DNA of 64,000 nt, from contig NZ_JADKPR010000009.1 in NCBI RefSeq assembly GCF_015351475.1, positions 1 through 64,000 of the forward strand. Reading direction: 5' to 3'. Shown piece after piece: positions 9,216 through 18,642 of this stretch (its first letter is position 1; the number at the start of each line of letters is the position of its first letter). A program made the position numbers and the translations under genes. The notes under the pieces were generated by a model. The model saw only the letters and a list, made by a program, of their open reading frames with translations, had not been told where the DNA came from and did no database searches. This stretch comes from Flavobacterium sp. HJJ (GTDB taxonomy: Bacteria; Bacteroidota; Bacteroidia; Flavobacteriales; Flavobacteriaceae).

Positions 9216-10589
9216 ATGCATAATAAAGCCGAAGTCATTGGAAAATACCGATGGACAATCTGCGGGCTGCTTTTCTTTGCAACCACAGTCAATTATTTAG
9301 ACAGACAAGTGCTGAGTTTACTGGCACCAAGTCTTTCAGAAGAATTTCATTGGAGTAATTCTGATTATGCAGATATTACTGCCATATTTCAATTTGTCTA
9401 TGCTATTTCGATGCTTTTTGCCGGAAGACTGATAGATAAAATCGGAACCAAAATAGGATATATTTTAGCTATAGCAGTTTGGTCAGTCGGAGCGGTTATG
9501 CATGCATACGCAATTCCTATAGGTACAGCATTTAATTCAATGCTGGCATGGGCAGGTATTGTAGCCGTTCCTGTTTCTATTGCCGGATTTATGATATCCA
9601 GATCATTTTTAGCTATTGGCGAAGCAGGAAATTTTCCAGCAGCTATTAAAGCAATTGCCGAATATTTCCCAAAAAAAGAGCGGTCGCTTGCAACAGGTAT
9701 TTTCAATTCAGGATCAAACGTCGGCGCTATTTTGGCACCGCTGACAGTTCCGTGGATTGCAGTTCACTGGGGATGGGGAAGCGCATTTATTATTATTGGC
9801 GCCATTGGTTTTATCTGGATGTTTTTTTGGTATATCCTTTATGAAAAACCTGAAAAACAAAAGAGATTATCTCAAGCTGAATTAAAATATATTCTGGATG
9901 GAGAAACCACTGAAGAACCAGCTGAAAATGCAGCTCCAAAAGAAAAAATTTCATGGTTAAAACTTTTAAAGTACAGACAGACCTGGTCATTTGTAATTGG
10001 AAAGTTTTTGACAGATGGAATCTGGTGGTTCTTCCTTTTCTGGCTGCCAAAATATCTGGAGGCACAATTTGGTCTTGTTAAAACCGATATTGCTTTTCCG
10101 CTTTCAGTATTGTATACTATGACAATGTTTGGGAGTATATATGGCGGTTATTTCCCAATGTATTTCATCAATAAAGGGTACAATGCTTATGAAGGCCGAA
10201 TGAAAGCAATGTTTGTTATTGCTTTGTTTCCGCTAGTGGTTTTATTAGCACAGCCTTTAGGCAATATCAGTTATTGGATACCAGTATTATTAATTGGTGT
10301 TGGCGCTTCTGCACATCAGGCTTGGTCAGCAAATATATTCACAACTGTTTCCGATATGTTTCCTAAAAAAGCAATTGGTTCCATCATCGGAATTGGCGGA
10401 ATGGCAGGTGGAATTGGCGGTGTTCTGGTTTCAAAATTAGGCGGTGCTCTTTTTGATTATTATGAAAACCTGGGACATGTTCAAACTGGATATACAATAA
10501 TGTTTGTTCTTTGTGCCTTAGCTTATTTAACGGCATGGTTTATCATGAAAATGCTTGTTCCCAAATATTCAGAAATTAAGGATTTGTAA
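9216..10589 (+). CDS. exuT: MFS hexuronate transporter (ExuT-like)
   Basis: A 457-aa major facilitator with about 12 hydrophobic segments. The N-terminal VNYLDRQVLSLLAPSL segment, the loop FAGRLIDKIGTKIG and the GEAGNFPAAIKAIAEYFPKKERSLATGIFNSGSNVG stretch are typical of the anion:cation symporter group that carries hexuronates. It is the last gene of the glucuronate cluster and is followed by a strong terminator. The substrate (glucuronate and/or galacturonate) follows from context. Confidence 0.87.
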   Translation: MHNKAEVIGKYRWTICGLLFFATTVNYLDRQVLSLLAPSLSEEFHWSNSDYADITAIFQFVYAISMLFAGRLIDKIGTKIGYILAIAVWSVGAVMHAYAIPIGTAFNSMLAWAGIVAVPVSIAGFMISRSFLAIGEAGNFPAAIKAIAEYFPKKERSLATGIFNSGSNVGAILAPLTVPWIAVHWGWGSAFIIIGAIGFIWMFFWYILYEKPEKQKRLSQAELKYILDGETTEEPAENAAPKEKISWLKLLKYRQTWSFVIGKFLTDGIWWFFLFWLPKYLEAQFGLVKTDIAFPLSVLYTMTMFGSIYGGYFPMYFINKGYNAYEGRMKAMFVIALFPLVVLLAQPLGNISYWIPVLLIGVGASAHQAWSANIFTTVSDMFPKKAIGSIIGIGGMAGGIGGVLVSKLGGALFDYYENLGHVQTGYTIMFVLCALAYLTAWFIMKMLVPKYSEIKDL

Positions 10590-10655
10590 AATAATTAGAG
10601 GCATAAAATGTATTTGGTTTTCCATTTAATACTTATAATTTTATTTTTAAACAAT

Positions 10656-10690
10656 AAAAGCAACCCAGTTATGAGTTGCTTTTTTATTTT
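10656..10690 (+). terminator. Rho-independent terminator after exuT
   Basis: AAAAGCAAC (10656-10664) pairs with GTTGCTTTT (10675-10683) around a 10-nt loop and runs into a T-rich tract. It closes the glucuronate operon. Confidence 0.8.
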
Positions 10691-10870
10691 TATAGGCTTT
10701 GTCTGCTCAACTTTGTGGGCACAGAATGCAATTCTGCCTATCGTTGCGTGGATATATCCGAGCCATCTGGGTTTACATATCAAGGACGTTCGGGTTATCT
10801 TACCTCCAAAGGCACATCTTTATTTATTGACTTCACATGGAGTGCTTTCCCACTTTTACGTGTTCCCTGA
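10685..10870 (+). pseudogene. Probable gene fragment of unknown identity
   Basis: Right after the exuT terminator there is an open frame that reads like the end of a protein (GFTYQGRSGYLTSKGTSLF, then IDFTWSAFPLLRVP and a stop). It has no plausible start or ribosome site of its own, and its beginning merges with the terminator hairpin. A second overlapping frame is also open, so the coding sense is not proven. It may be the 3' scrap of a deleted gene. I do not recognise the family. Confidence 0.3.
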
Positions 10871-10921
10871 ATAACAAAACCACTACAAGCGTTTTTTTCA
10901 TGCACTAAACATCTTACAGTA

Positions 10922-11458
10922 TCACCTACCAACAGGATTATTTATTGTATTCACTTTCTTTAATTTAGAAGTAACTAAAACTTTTTCTAAAAAATATTCA
11001 TAGCCATCCATTCCATAACATATATTGTTTTTATCTAAAATAATAATGGAATTAAAAGGTACACCGCAATCAGAAGTTATAACTTCTATATATTTTTTAG
11101 TAATACCCAAAAGTTCTAAAAATGCTGAATCATTTTCAAAGTATTCATATGCATTAACTTTTTGAATTTTATAATTTGGGGAAGAACATGCATATCCTCC
11201 AAAACATTTATCTTTAGGACTTATAAAAGAATTAATTTTAAATGTAGTAATATTACCCGCACATTCTAAAGATTCTTTTTGAGAAAGAGGTGTTTTTTCA
11301 TCTTGTAAAAGCCTTTTTTTCAACTTCCACTCACCCAATAAATTGAAATTTAGTTGCTGTTTTTCCTGAACCTTATTAGATTTGGTCTGACTATTACAAC
11401 TGCTAAAAAAGAAAATTAATATCGCTATTTTAAAATTTGTTTTTAATATCATAATCAT
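10922..11458 (-). CDS. Small lipoprotein of unknown function
   Basis: A 178-aa protein with a short basic N-terminus, a hydrophobic stretch (IAILIFFFSSCNS) and a lipobox cysteine, so it is probably a lipoprotein. The mature part has several Cys residues (ECAGN, KCFGGYAC, SDCGVP) and includes GEWKLKKRLLQDE, a pattern seen in lipocalin-like lipoproteins of Bacteroidota. It starts at ATG 11458 or at the second ATG two codons later. No clear partner gene. Function unknown. Confidence 0.7.
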   Translation of the reverse strand: MIMILKTNFKIAILIFFFSSCNSQTKSNKVQEKQQLNFNLLGEWKLKKRLLQDEKTPLSQKESLECAGNITTFKINSFISPKDKCFGGYACSSPNYKIQKVNAYEYFENDSAFLELLGITKKYIEVITSDCGVPFNSIIILDKNNICYGMDGYEYFLEKVLVTSKLKKVNTINNPVGR

Positions 11459-11656
11459 TATTTTTTAACATGAAATATATAAGAACCTGTAATCAATTAA
11501 ATTTATTTCATCTGTACGTCTTGGGATAACAGTACTTGGTGTGTGAAAAATCTATGCAGTTTTGACTATTTCTTTATTTAAATCAGACTGTTTAATATAT
11601 CTAAATGGCATGATATAACAAAGTAGGAGAAAAAAAATTCTCAAATTATAAAACTT

Positions 11657-11704
11657 AAAGCCATTATTCAATGAATACTAGAATATTCATTGAATAATGG
11701 CTTT
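11657..11704 (-). terminator. Long perfect hairpin, terminator of the M1 peptidase gene
   Basis: Two 21-nt arms (11657-11677 and 11684-11704) pair perfectly around a 6-nt loop. The arms contain CCATTATTCAATGAATA. On the minus strand it follows the M1 peptidase stop codon and is trailed by T residues. A close relative of the same hairpin occurs at 35635-35675. Confidence 0.75.
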
Positions 11705-11750
11705 TTATAAGCTTAATTATATTTTTTTAATAACAAAGAGTCTTTTCTTT

Positions 11751-14024
11751 TTAATCTCTCGTAAAAGACAATTTTTGGTTGGAGCTGATAATCATCTCAA
11801 ATCCGTTTTTAGCTTCGTTAAACTGGAATGTAACGCCCGCCTCTTTAGACTCAAATGTATCTTTTCCAATTAGTGTCAGTGAAAATTTAGGATAGTCCGT
11901 GATTTCTGCGTACAGCACACTGTTTTTTTCAGTAAACTCAATTTTTAATGGAGCAGCTTTGGTAGAAAACTTCCCTAAGTAAGCATCCAGAATAATATCT
12001 TTTTCAATTACCCCTTTATCAGATTTCCATGTATTATTACTTTCATTTACATCTGGAAATACGTGACCCGGATCTATAACAATGCTTTCAATTTCTTCAG
12101 TCGTATCTGCCTTGAAAGACCAGCTGGTGTTGCGCTGCCAAATTTCTACAGGCAGGTTGACACGGCTGACTTTACCGCTTTTGGTTTTTATGTCCAAAAT
12201 CACTGGCATTGGCATTTTTTCAAGATTCTCAATAGTAATTACCGCACCTTTGCTTGGATCATTTTTTACATATTTAACAGAGTTTACACCTTGATCCAGA
12301 CGCCAGTTATTAACAAACCAGCTTTTCCAAAACCAGCCTAAATCCTCACCGGCAACATTCTCTATGGTTCTAAAAAAATCATCCGGAGCCGGATGTTTAA
12401 AAGCCCAGCGTTCTACATAAGTTCTAAAAGCCAGATCAAAACGCTCTGGCCCTAAGATTTGTTCTCTAAGCATTATCAGCCCTGCACTTGGTTTGAAATA
12501 ACACAAAAGTCCAATATTTCTTTCCTTCATATTATCCGGTGAACTCATAATAGGTTCGTTACTTGGACTGGTAAAATAATCCGCATTTTTATGAAGATCG
12601 GTTACTTTGCTTTTATATTCGCCATTATTGAAATCAGCCGAACTTAACGAATTGATAAAAGTATTAAATCCTTCATCCATCCATCCAAATAAGCGTTCGT
12701 TAGATCCTACAATCATTGGAAACCAGCCATGGCCAAATTCATGGTCTGTAACTCCCCATAAATCCTCTCCTTTTGATTCCCAGCTGCAGAAAACAATGCC
12801 CGGATATTCCATACCGCCTTCATTTCCTGCCACATTGGTAGCCACTGGATAAGGATATTCAAACCATCTTTTAGAATAATTTTCAATCGAAGTTTTGGTA
12901 TATTCAGTAGAACGTCCCCATGCTTCATTTCCTTGACTTTCTACAGGATAAGCGGATAACGCAAGTGATTTTTGACCGCTTGGCAGATTAATTCGGGCTC
13001 CGTCTAATATAAATGCCGGCGAAGATGCCCAGGAAAGATCTCTTGAATTCTTAATTTTAAAATGCCATGTCTTTTCAGAAGCGGTTCCTGCTTTTGATGC
13101 ATTGGCTGCGACTTCTTCGGCAGTACGGATAAATACTGTTTTTTCACTTTGTTTAGCCTGAGCAAACCTTTTTTGTTCAGTAGCAGTATATACCGCAGCT
13201 GGATTTAACAGCTCGCCTGAACAAACCACTATATGATTGGAAGGTACTGTAATATTAACATCAAAATCACCGTATTCTAAATAAAATTCAGATGCTCCCA
13301 AATAAGGATTAGTATTCCATCCTCTTAAATCGTCATACACGCACATACGCGGATACCATTGTGCCATGGTGAAAATTTTACCGTTTTTAGTTTCCAGAAC
13401 CCCCATTCTGTCTGAACCTTCTTTTGGAGAGATAAAAGAGAAATCAATTTTAATTTTTACAGTTCCTCCTTTTGGTTTCAGATCATCTGGAAGGAAAACC
13501 TGCATTCTGGTATCTGTAATAATGAACTTAGCTTCTTTCTCAACCGATTTTCCTTTGCTTGTGCTGACGATTTTAACAGATTTAATTTTGTGTCCTCCGT
13601 CAAAAATTTCGCCTCTAGCTCCGTTACGGCTTCCGTCAAGCGGTATAAGTGCATTTCCTCTGGAATCGGCTTTGAATAAATTCTGATCTAAATGCATCCA
13701 GACAAAAGACAGTTTATCATTACTGTTATTAGTATAGGTTACAATGTCTGTACCAGTAATTTCATTTGTCTTTTCGTTTAATTTCGCAGTCAATTTATAA
13801 TCTGCTCTGTTCTGCCAGTATCCATAACCTGGTTCACCGCTTGCGGATCGGGTTGCTGTGGCATCTTTTGTATAAAAAAACGGCCCAAAAGCATCATTAT
13901 AATTATACTTTGAGGCAGGAGCGGTATTTGCAGTTCCTGCTGCGGGAGTTTCCTGGCTCCATGAGGCATTAAATACAATTAATAAAGCCATTTGAAGTAA
14001 GGCTCCAAAACGATTGTTTTTCAT
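11751..14024 (-). CDS. M1 family zinc metallopeptidase, secreted
   Basis: A large aminopeptidase-like protein (757 aa from ATG 14024) with a signal peptide ([24 protein letters not shown]). The zinc site HEFGH and the downstream Glu in [10 protein letters not shown] are encoded near 12680-12745. The glutamate/exopeptidase motif [10 protein letters not shown] lies before it. These features define gluzincin family M1. The ATG at 14087 would add 21 residues ahead of the signal peptide and is less likely. It probably acts in the periplasm or at the surface on peptides. It has its own hairpin terminator downstream. Confidence 0.92.
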   Translation of the reverse strand: MKNNRFGALLQMALLIVFNASWSQETPAAGTANTAPASKYNYNDAFGPFFYTKDATATRSASGEPGYGYWQNRADYKLTAKLNEKTNEITGTDIVTYTNNSNDKLSFVWMHLDQNLFKADSRGNALIPLDGSRNGARGEIFDGGHKIKSVKIVSTSKGKSVEKEAKFIITDTRMQVFLPDDLKPKGGTVKIKIDFSFISPKEGSDRMGVLETKNGKIFTMAQWYPRMCVYDDLRGWNTNPYLGASEFYLEYGDFDVNITVPSNHIVVCSGELLNPAAVYTATEQKRFAQAKQSEKTVFIRTAEEVAANASKAGTASEKTWHFKIKNSRDLSWASSPAFILDGARINLPSGQKSLALSAYPVESQGNEAWGRSTEYTKTSIENYSKRWFEYPYPVATNVAGNEGGMEYPGIVFCSWESKGEDLWGVTDHEFGHGWFPMIVGSNERLFGWMDEGFNTFINSLSSADFNNGEYKSKVTDLHKNADYFTSPSNEPIMSSPDNMKERNIGLLCYFKPSAGLIMLREQILGPERFDLAFRTYVERWAFKHPAPDDFFRTIENVAGEDLGWFWKSWFVNNWRLDQGVNSVKYVKNDPSKGAVITIENLEKMPMPVILDIKTKSGKVSRVNLPVEIWQRNTSWSFKADTTEEIESIVIDPGHVFPDVNESNNTWKSDKGVIEKDIILDAYLGKFSTKAAPLKIEFTEKNSVLYAEITDYPKFSLTLIGKDTFESKEAGVTFQFNEAKNGFEMIISSNQKLSFTRD

Positions 14025-14283
14025 ATGTAGGTAGTTATTGTTTTTTATTGAATTTGCATTTAGCGGTGAAATAGTATCCAAAAGCACTTTTATTATCTAT
14101 TTTGTATATATTTCATGTTTTTTATCATTCTAAAACAAATTAATGGAAAAAAAATTGATTTTCAAGTTAAAATTAAGAATTTGATTGATTTTAGCTTCAA
14201 ATAAATTCTCGTTTTCCTTCTTTAAATAAGAATTATAAAATACCTTTACAATAACATTTTAACTATTAAAAACAACCATAATT

Positions 14284-15135
14284 GTGACTACAGCTATATC
14301 AAACGCCGTTTTAACTGCAGAAATAAAACATACAGGAGCTGAATTATGCTCTTTGAAAGATAATTTAAACAAAGAATATATTTGGAATGGAAATCCAGAA
14401 TTTTGGGGAAAGCACTCCCCTGTTTTATTCCCAATTGTAGGCACTTTAAAAAACAATACTTATCAGTACAGCAATACTGACTACCATTTGTCCCGTCACG
14501 GTTTTGCGCGCGAAATGGAATTTGAATTGATTGATAAGCATGAAAACAGCGTTACTTTTTCATTAGCCGCTACTCCGGAAACCAAAGAAAAATATCCTTT
14601 TGATTTTGATCTGCATTTAGTTTACACGCTGGAGAACAAAACATTGAAAATTGAATACAAAGTATTTAATAACGGAAAATCTAAAATGCCGTTTTCTATT
14701 GGTGCACATCCTGCATTTGATTTGCCTAATGATTTTAAAAATTACTCTTTAGCATTCGAAAAAGAAGATTCTTTGAACTATTATTTATTGGAAGACGGTT
14801 TGATTTCGAATACAACAAATGAAATAGCGCTAGACAAAAATGAATTGCATTTAAATTATGATTTATTTGCAAATGATGCTTTAGTTTTTAAAAACATAAT
14901 ATCCAAATCGGTTACTATTTTAGAGAATTCTAAGCCGTTTTTGAAAGTAAGTTTTTCTGATTTTCCGGACTTAGGAATTTGGACACCACCAAATGCACCA
15001 TTTATATGCATTGAACCATGGTTCGGTTATTCGGACACTGTAGACAAATCTGGTGCGCTTTTGGACAAAGAAGGAATTCAGGTTTTGGATGCAGATGAAA
15101 GTTTCCACGCTGCTTTCAGTATTGAGATTTTATAA
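14284..15135 (+). CDS. Aldose 1-epimerase family protein (mutarotase-like)
   Basis: A 283-aa beta-sandwich protein with the galactose-mutarotase-like layout: GAELCSLKDNLNKEYIW, SPVLFPIVG, RHGFAREMEF, the central IGAHPAFDLP with the catalytic His, and CIEPWFGYSD near the C-terminus. Such proteins interconvert anomers of sugars or sugar phosphates. It starts with a GTG at 14284. It stands between the divergent M1 gene and an acetyltransferase gene 20 bp downstream. Exact sugar unknown. Confidence 0.87.
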   Translation: MTTAISNAVLTAEIKHTGAELCSLKDNLNKEYIWNGNPEFWGKHSPVLFPIVGTLKNNTYQYSNTDYHLSRHGFAREMEFELIDKHENSVTFSLAATPETKEKYPFDFDLHLVYTLENKTLKIEYKVFNNGKSKMPFSIGAHPAFDLPNDFKNYSLAFEKEDSLNYYLLEDGLISNTTNEIALDKNELHLNYDLFANDALVFKNIISKSVTILENSKPFLKVSFSDFPDLGIWTPPNAPFICIEPWFGYSDTVDKSGALLDKEGIQVLDADESFHAAFSIEIL

Positions 15136-15155
15136 AACAATTAAAAACAGAGAGT

Positions 15156-15707
15156 ATGCTTGAAGTTAATTTTTTACCTTTTCCTGTATTAAAAACGGAG
15201 CGATTAGTATTGCGTCGGGTAATAGAAAATGATGCTGAAGCTATTTTGGCTCTGCGTTCAAACGACGAAGTTATGAAATACATTCCAAGGCCATATCTTA
15301 AAAATAAAGAAGACGCTCTGGAGCTTATTGCCATGTTTGATGACAAAATTGAAAATGGCATCGGCATCAACTGGGGAATAGCATTCCTGGACAAACCTGA
15401 AAAAATTATTGGAATCATTGGTCATTATCGGATGAAACCAGAACACTACAGAGCCGAAGTGGGCTACATGCTCTTTCCTGAATACAATGGGAAAGGAATT
15501 ATTTCGGAAGCCCTGCGGAGAGTAGTTGATTATGGGTTTAAAGATATGAAGCTGCATTCTATAGAAGCTATTTTGGATCCTGAAAACACAGGTTCAGAAA
15601 AAGTTTTACTTAAAAATGGTTTTATAAAAGAAGCTCATTTAATTGAAAATGAATTTTACGAAGGGCGATTTCTAGACAGCATGATTTATTCTAAATTGAA
15701 TAAATAA
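15156..15707 (+). CDS. GNAT N-acetyltransferase, RimJ/RimL-like
   Basis: A 183-aa GNAT-fold protein. It begins with the RimL-type segment FPVLKTERLVLRRVIENDAEAI and holds the acetyl-CoA-binding region GYMLFPEYNGKGIISEALRRVV followed by ILDPENTGSEKVLLKNGF. This subfamily acetylates N-terminal amines of ribosomal proteins or small molecules. The target here is unknown. It lies between the mutarotase gene and a second GNAT gene and may be co-transcribed with them. Confidence 0.88.
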   Translation: MLEVNFLPFPVLKTERLVLRRVIENDAEAILALRSNDEVMKYIPRPYLKNKEDALELIAMFDDKIENGIGINWGIAFLDKPEKIIGIIGHYRMKPEHYRAEVGYMLFPEYNGKGIISEALRRVVDYGFKDMKLHSIEAILDPENTGSEKVLLKNGFIKEAHLIENEFYEGRFLDSMIYSKLNK

Positions 15708-15715
15708 TTTTGAAT

Positions 15716-16165
15716 ATGGGAATCAAAAAAGCGCACACAGATGATCATAAGATTTTGACAGAAATAACAAAAAAGTCAAAAGCAAATTGGGGATATTCTG
15801 AAGAGCAGATTTTGAAATGGAATAATAACCTGACCATTTCCAAAGATTATATTGAAAATAATTCTGTTTATAAATTAGTAAATGGCAATGAAATTATCGG
15901 TTACTATTCATACATCATCAAAGAACAAAATAATGTGCTTCTTGACAACTTATTTATTTTGCCGGAATATATTGGAAAAGGCTTCGGAAAATATTTAATG
16001 AATGATTTTTTGGATCGAATGAAAAATGAAAAATTCGAAAAAATAACATTAGATTCGGAACCAAATGCTGAAAGGTTTTATCTGAAATTTGGATTCAAAA
16101 AAATTGGAGAGTTCGAAACCTCAATAAAAAACAGGTTTATGCCAATTATGGAAATGAGTCTTTAA
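15716..16165 (+). CDS. GNAT N-acetyltransferase
   Basis: A 149-aa GNAT protein with LDNLFILPEYIGKGFGKYLM as the acetyl-CoA site (motif A) and SEPNAERFYLKFGFKKIGE as motif B. It starts at ATG 15716, 8 bp after the preceding acetyltransferase stop. An in-frame TTG at 15710 is possible but less likely. Substrate unknown. Confidence 0.88.
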   Translation: MGIKKAHTDDHKILTEITKKSKANWGYSEEQILKWNNNLTISKDYIENNSVYKLVNGNEIIGYYSYIIKEQNNVLLDNLFILPEYIGKGFGKYLMNDFLDRMKNEKFEKITLDSEPNAERFYLKFGFKKIGEFETSIKNRFMPIMEMSL

Positions 16166-16221
16166 ATAGTAAAAATCACTTGTTATTCAACACTAAATCT
16201 TTATTATGAAAACTAATGCCC

Positions 16222-16295
16222 TAGCTCAGATGGAAACGGCATCCTGTTGTCCCGGGGTTCGGGACAAGAGATATAGTGAACAGCTGGATTAAGCT
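16222..16295 (+). repeat. Structured intergenic repeat, copy 1
   Basis: The element begins TAGCTCAGATGGAAACGG, then ATCCT, a hairpin TTGTCCCG/CGGGACAA with a 5-nt loop (stem 16247-16254 and 16260-16267), then AGATATAGTGAACAGCTGGA. Two more copies with the same flanks but different stems are at 46422-46515 and 55778-55850 (minus). It lies between convergent genes. Confidence 0.6.
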
Positions 16296-16300
16296 TCTAA

Positions 16301-16534
16301 TTATCTGGATTGTATTTTTGGAAGTGTTTTAATATACAGATCTTCGACTTGTTTTCTTGCCCAATCTGTTTTTCGCAAAAAGGTAAGGCTTGATTTTATG
16401 CTTGGATTTTCGTTGAACGATTTTATTTTAATCAGTTCTCCCAAGGTGTCAAAACCATAATATTCTACTAATGTCTCCACTATTTTTTGAAGTGTAACGC
16501 CGTGAAGCGGATCTTTTGACTGATGTTTTTCCAT
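16301..16534 (-). CDS. VF530-family DNA-binding protein
   Basis: A 77-aa protein with the VF530 (DUF2132) signature: KDPLHGVTLQKIVETLVEYYGFDTLGELI and SSLTFLRKTDWARKQVEDLYI. The family is a small helical fold related to ribosomal/DNA-binding domains, with unclear physiological role. It is on the opposite strand to its neighbours, and its promoter region is shared with smpB. Confidence 0.88.
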   Translation of the reverse strand: MEKHQSKDPLHGVTLQKIVETLVEYYGFDTLGELIKIKSFNENPSIKSSLTFLRKTDWARKQVEDLYIKTLPKIQSR

Positions 16535-16604
16535 GATGCAAATTTATGGCATTTTCCCAAAAACAATTGTACTTTCATTAATTAGTTGCTAAATTTGCCC
16601 TACT

Positions 16605-17057
16605 ATGCAAAAAACTGTCAACATACTCAATAAAAGAGCCCGTTTCGATTATGAAATTCTGGAAACCTATACTGCCGGAATTGTTTTGGGCGGAACCGAA
16701 ATAAAATCCATTCGATTAGGAAAAGCTAATATTACCGAAAGTTTCTGTGAATTTAGCGGCACGGAACTTTTTGCCATTAATACTTATATAGAAGAGTATA
16801 GTTTTGGGAACCAATTCAATCACAAAGCGCGCAGTGAGCGCAAACTGCTTTTGAATAAAAGAGAGCTTAAAGGATTGGCCCGAAGCGTACAGGCCAAAGG
16901 TCTGACAATAGTGCCTTTGAAATTATTTACTAATGAAAAAGGTCTGGCCAAATTACAGATCGGGCTTTGCCGTGGTAAAAAAACATATGATAAGAGAGAA
17001 TCTTTGAAAGAGCAGGATACCAAAAGAGATTTAGACAGAATCAAAAAGGCTTATTAA
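16605..17057 (+). CDS. smpB: SsrA-binding protein
   Basis: SmpB binds tmRNA and delivers it to stalled ribosomes for trans-translation. The 150-aa protein has [35 protein letters not shown], the [13 protein letters not shown] region and the C-terminal [22 protein letters not shown] tail that occupies the decoding centre. Length and order match the family exactly. Divergent from the VF530 gene. Confidence 0.97.
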   Translation: MQKTVNILNKRARFDYEILETYTAGIVLGGTEIKSIRLGKANITESFCEFSGTELFAINTYIEEYSFGNQFNHKARSERKLLLNKRELKGLARSVQAKGLTIVPLKLFTNEKGLAKLQIGLCRGKKTYDKRESLKEQDTKRDLDRIKKAY

Positions 17058-17089
17058 ATAAAAATCTCGTGGAATTTTGTTTTTTTTAA

Positions 17090-17224
17090 ATGTTATTATA
17101 TCAAAAAATAACTGCTCTTAATTTTATTAAAATAAACATAACTGTTGATGAAATAATGGAAGCCAGTGCAAAGCAAATGAGAGCGGATGGTTACATTGCT
17201 CCAAAAGAAAAAAATGACAGATAG
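17090..17224 (+). CDS. Possible small ORF or gene remnant after smpB
   Basis: An ATG frame of 44 codons lies 32 bp after smpB and ends just before a strong terminator. The C-terminal half (VDEIMEASAKQMRADGYIA) looks protein-like, while the N-terminal part is lysine/isoleucine-rich and unremarkable. It may be the tail of a lost gene or a genuine small protein in the smpB transcript. I cannot identify it. Confidence 0.3.
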   Translation: MLLYQKITALNFIKINITVDEIMEASAKQMRADGYIAPKEKNDR

Positions 17225-17241
17225 TTTATTCTGAAAAAATA

Positions 17242-17277
17242 AAAAAACCATCTCAAACTGATTTGAGATGGTTTTTT
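17242..17277 (+). terminator. Strong terminator after smpB
   Basis: Perfect 16-bp stem (17242-17257 with 17262-17277) around the 4-nt loop CTGA. It contains AACCATCTCAAA and ends in T6. It terminates the smpB transcript and could also work from the other strand for the small ORF at 17283-17456. Confidence 0.85.
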
Positions 17278-17282
17278 ACTTT

Positions 17283-17456
17283 TTATGAAGTATAAACATT
17301 TTGATTGGTATTATCGTGATCCTTATCAAAATTAATTACATAGTCCTTTATATTTTGGACTACCTTGGGAATCAGTACACCGATTACCACAACTTCAACA
17401 AACGTAATTCCTGATTTATTATCTAAATCAACGCATTTTTGTAAAATTCTCTTCAT
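17283..17456 (-). CDS. Small protein with one hydrophobic segment, unknown
   Basis: A 57-aa ATG frame reading MKRILQKCVDLDNKSG, then ITFVEVVVIGVLIPKVVQ as a hydrophobic stretch, and a charged tail (INFDKDHDNTNQN). The hydrophobic part could be a single membrane segment. It has its own start and ends 6 nt before the smpB terminator hairpin, which on this strand would terminate it. No recognised family. Confidence 0.4.
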   Translation of the reverse strand: MKRILQKCVDLDNKSGITFVEVVVIGVLIPKVVQNIKDYVINFDKDHDNTNQNVYTS

Positions 17457-17869
17457 AAATTCTGTAGGTTTTAATGATAAATAAAAATGAATCTTATGGA
17501 TTTATTTTTATTACATCAGAAAATTGAATTTCAAGTTCTTTTTTTAAAATCCAATTAACGGTTATTTGTTTTTGTTTTTTGGGGCTTTTAAATCACTGTT
17601 TACAAATGATTTGTAATACTAAGTAAATACATTTTTTAATAAAACAACAATTTAATCGATGAAATACACTTTTTTCATTATTTTTAAAGCATAATCTTAC
17701 CAAAAATGCAAAGCACGCATAATTAGCTACTTATGGTTTTAAAAATTTATAGGATTTTTTTTAGGGGATAACACACTCTTTTTGTAATACACTAAGAATA
17801 AAGGAAGAGCAAAAAAAGAATAAAAAACTAAAACATTTCTGAGGATTGTAACAAAAAATAACTTATAGG
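17457..17869. other. AT-rich intergenic stretch
   Basis: About 410 bp with no open frame of note, no tRNA and no strong hairpin on reading. It is very AT-rich. It holds the upstream region of the small minus-strand ORF and the 3' flank of the dipeptidase gene. Confidence 0.5.
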
Positions 17870-18523
17870 CTATATGCATTTCCATTTAAAATTTGAAACG
17901 GAATCATTCAATCCTGCTTTTAAATTGTAATGCCACCATTCTGAATCAAACGAATTGAAATGCTCCTTAATCATAATTTTCTTGAGCAGGTTTCTGTTGT
18001 TTCTGATTTCTTTTGAAAAGCCGGAAAAATCATGGCTGGCTTCTTTACCGAAAAAATCAAAAGAAGTTCCCATATCTAATTCCTTCCCATCAAAATCCAC
18101 CAGTGTTATATCTACAGCTCCTCCTCTGTTATGAATTGAACCCTTTGCCGGATTTGCAACATATTCAGGATTTGGAACAATCGCCCACATCTTTTTTTGA
18201 ATATCCAGCGGACGGTAACAATCAAATAATTTAATTTTAAAACCTTTCTTCATGAATCTTTCATTGGCCAGAATTAATGCTTTTACAGTTCTGTAACGCA
18301 GATAACATTCGGCACAATCATAAACTTTAGATTTCAAAAAATTATCGTCTGCTGCATATTTCATATCATAAACAAAATCCTTGCTGAAATCTTTCAAATT
18401 AACAAAAGCAGTATCACTGATTTCCGCTGCCGTAGGTGTATTCGAAAGAGTAGTCTGAGAAATACAATTCAATTGGATTAAAAGAAAAAAGGAAAACAAG
18501 AAAGGTCTGAAAGAAAATGTCAT
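17870..18523 (-). CDS. D-alanyl-D-alanine dipeptidase, VanX/DdpX family
   Basis: A zinc D,D-dipeptidase of peptidase family M15D. The 217-aa protein has an N-terminal signal peptide, then LFDCYRPLDIQKKMW (Arg104 region), the zinc motif SIHNRGGAVDIT (His131, Asp138), and EWWHY (Glu195, His198). These are the full set of catalytic and metal ligands. It probably hydrolyses D-Ala-D-Ala released in the periplasm, as a nutrient or for wall recycling. There are no VanH/VanA partners nearby, so vancomycin resistance is not implied. Confidence 0.9.
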   Translation of the reverse strand: MTFSFRPFLFSFFLLIQLNCISQTTLSNTPTAAEISDTAFVNLKDFSKDFVYDMKYAADDNFLKSKVYDCAECYLRYRTVKALILANERFMKKGFKIKLFDCYRPLDIQKKMWAIVPNPEYVANPAKGSIHNRGGAVDITLVDFDGKELDMGTSFDFFGKEASHDFSGFSKEIRNNRNLLKKIMIKEHFNSFDSEWWHYNLKAGLNDSVSNFKWKCI

Positions 18524-18600
18524 ATCTGATAAATTTTCATAAAAATAAGAAAATTAAAAATGCAGTAAAAAAGTATTTAAAACAAGAAACCAAACAAAAA

Positions 18601-18630
18601 AATTCCTCAAGACAAAAGCCTTGAGGAATT
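18601..18630 (-). terminator. Terminator of the repeat-containing lipoprotein gene
   Basis: AATTCCTCAAG (18601-18611) pairs with CTTGAGGAATT (18620-18630). On the minus strand, T residues follow. It lies 13 bp after the stop codon of the gene at 18643. Confidence 0.75.
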
Positions 18631-18642
18631 TTGATTAAACAT

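Noticed and set aside
10608..10874. Alternative 88-codon frame overlapping the fragment at 10685
   Set aside because: It begins inside the exuT terminator region and has no recognisable domain. The overlapping frame reads more like protein.
16222..16250. tRNA-like stretch (TAGCTCAGATGG) near 16222
   Set aside because: It resembles a D-arm, but no acceptor, anticodon or T-arm follows. It is part of the repeat family.
17870..18523. Vancomycin-resistance VanX
   Set aside because: No vanH or vanA and no regulator nearby. VanX-like dipeptidases are common in Gram-negative bacteria for D-Ala-D-Ala use.
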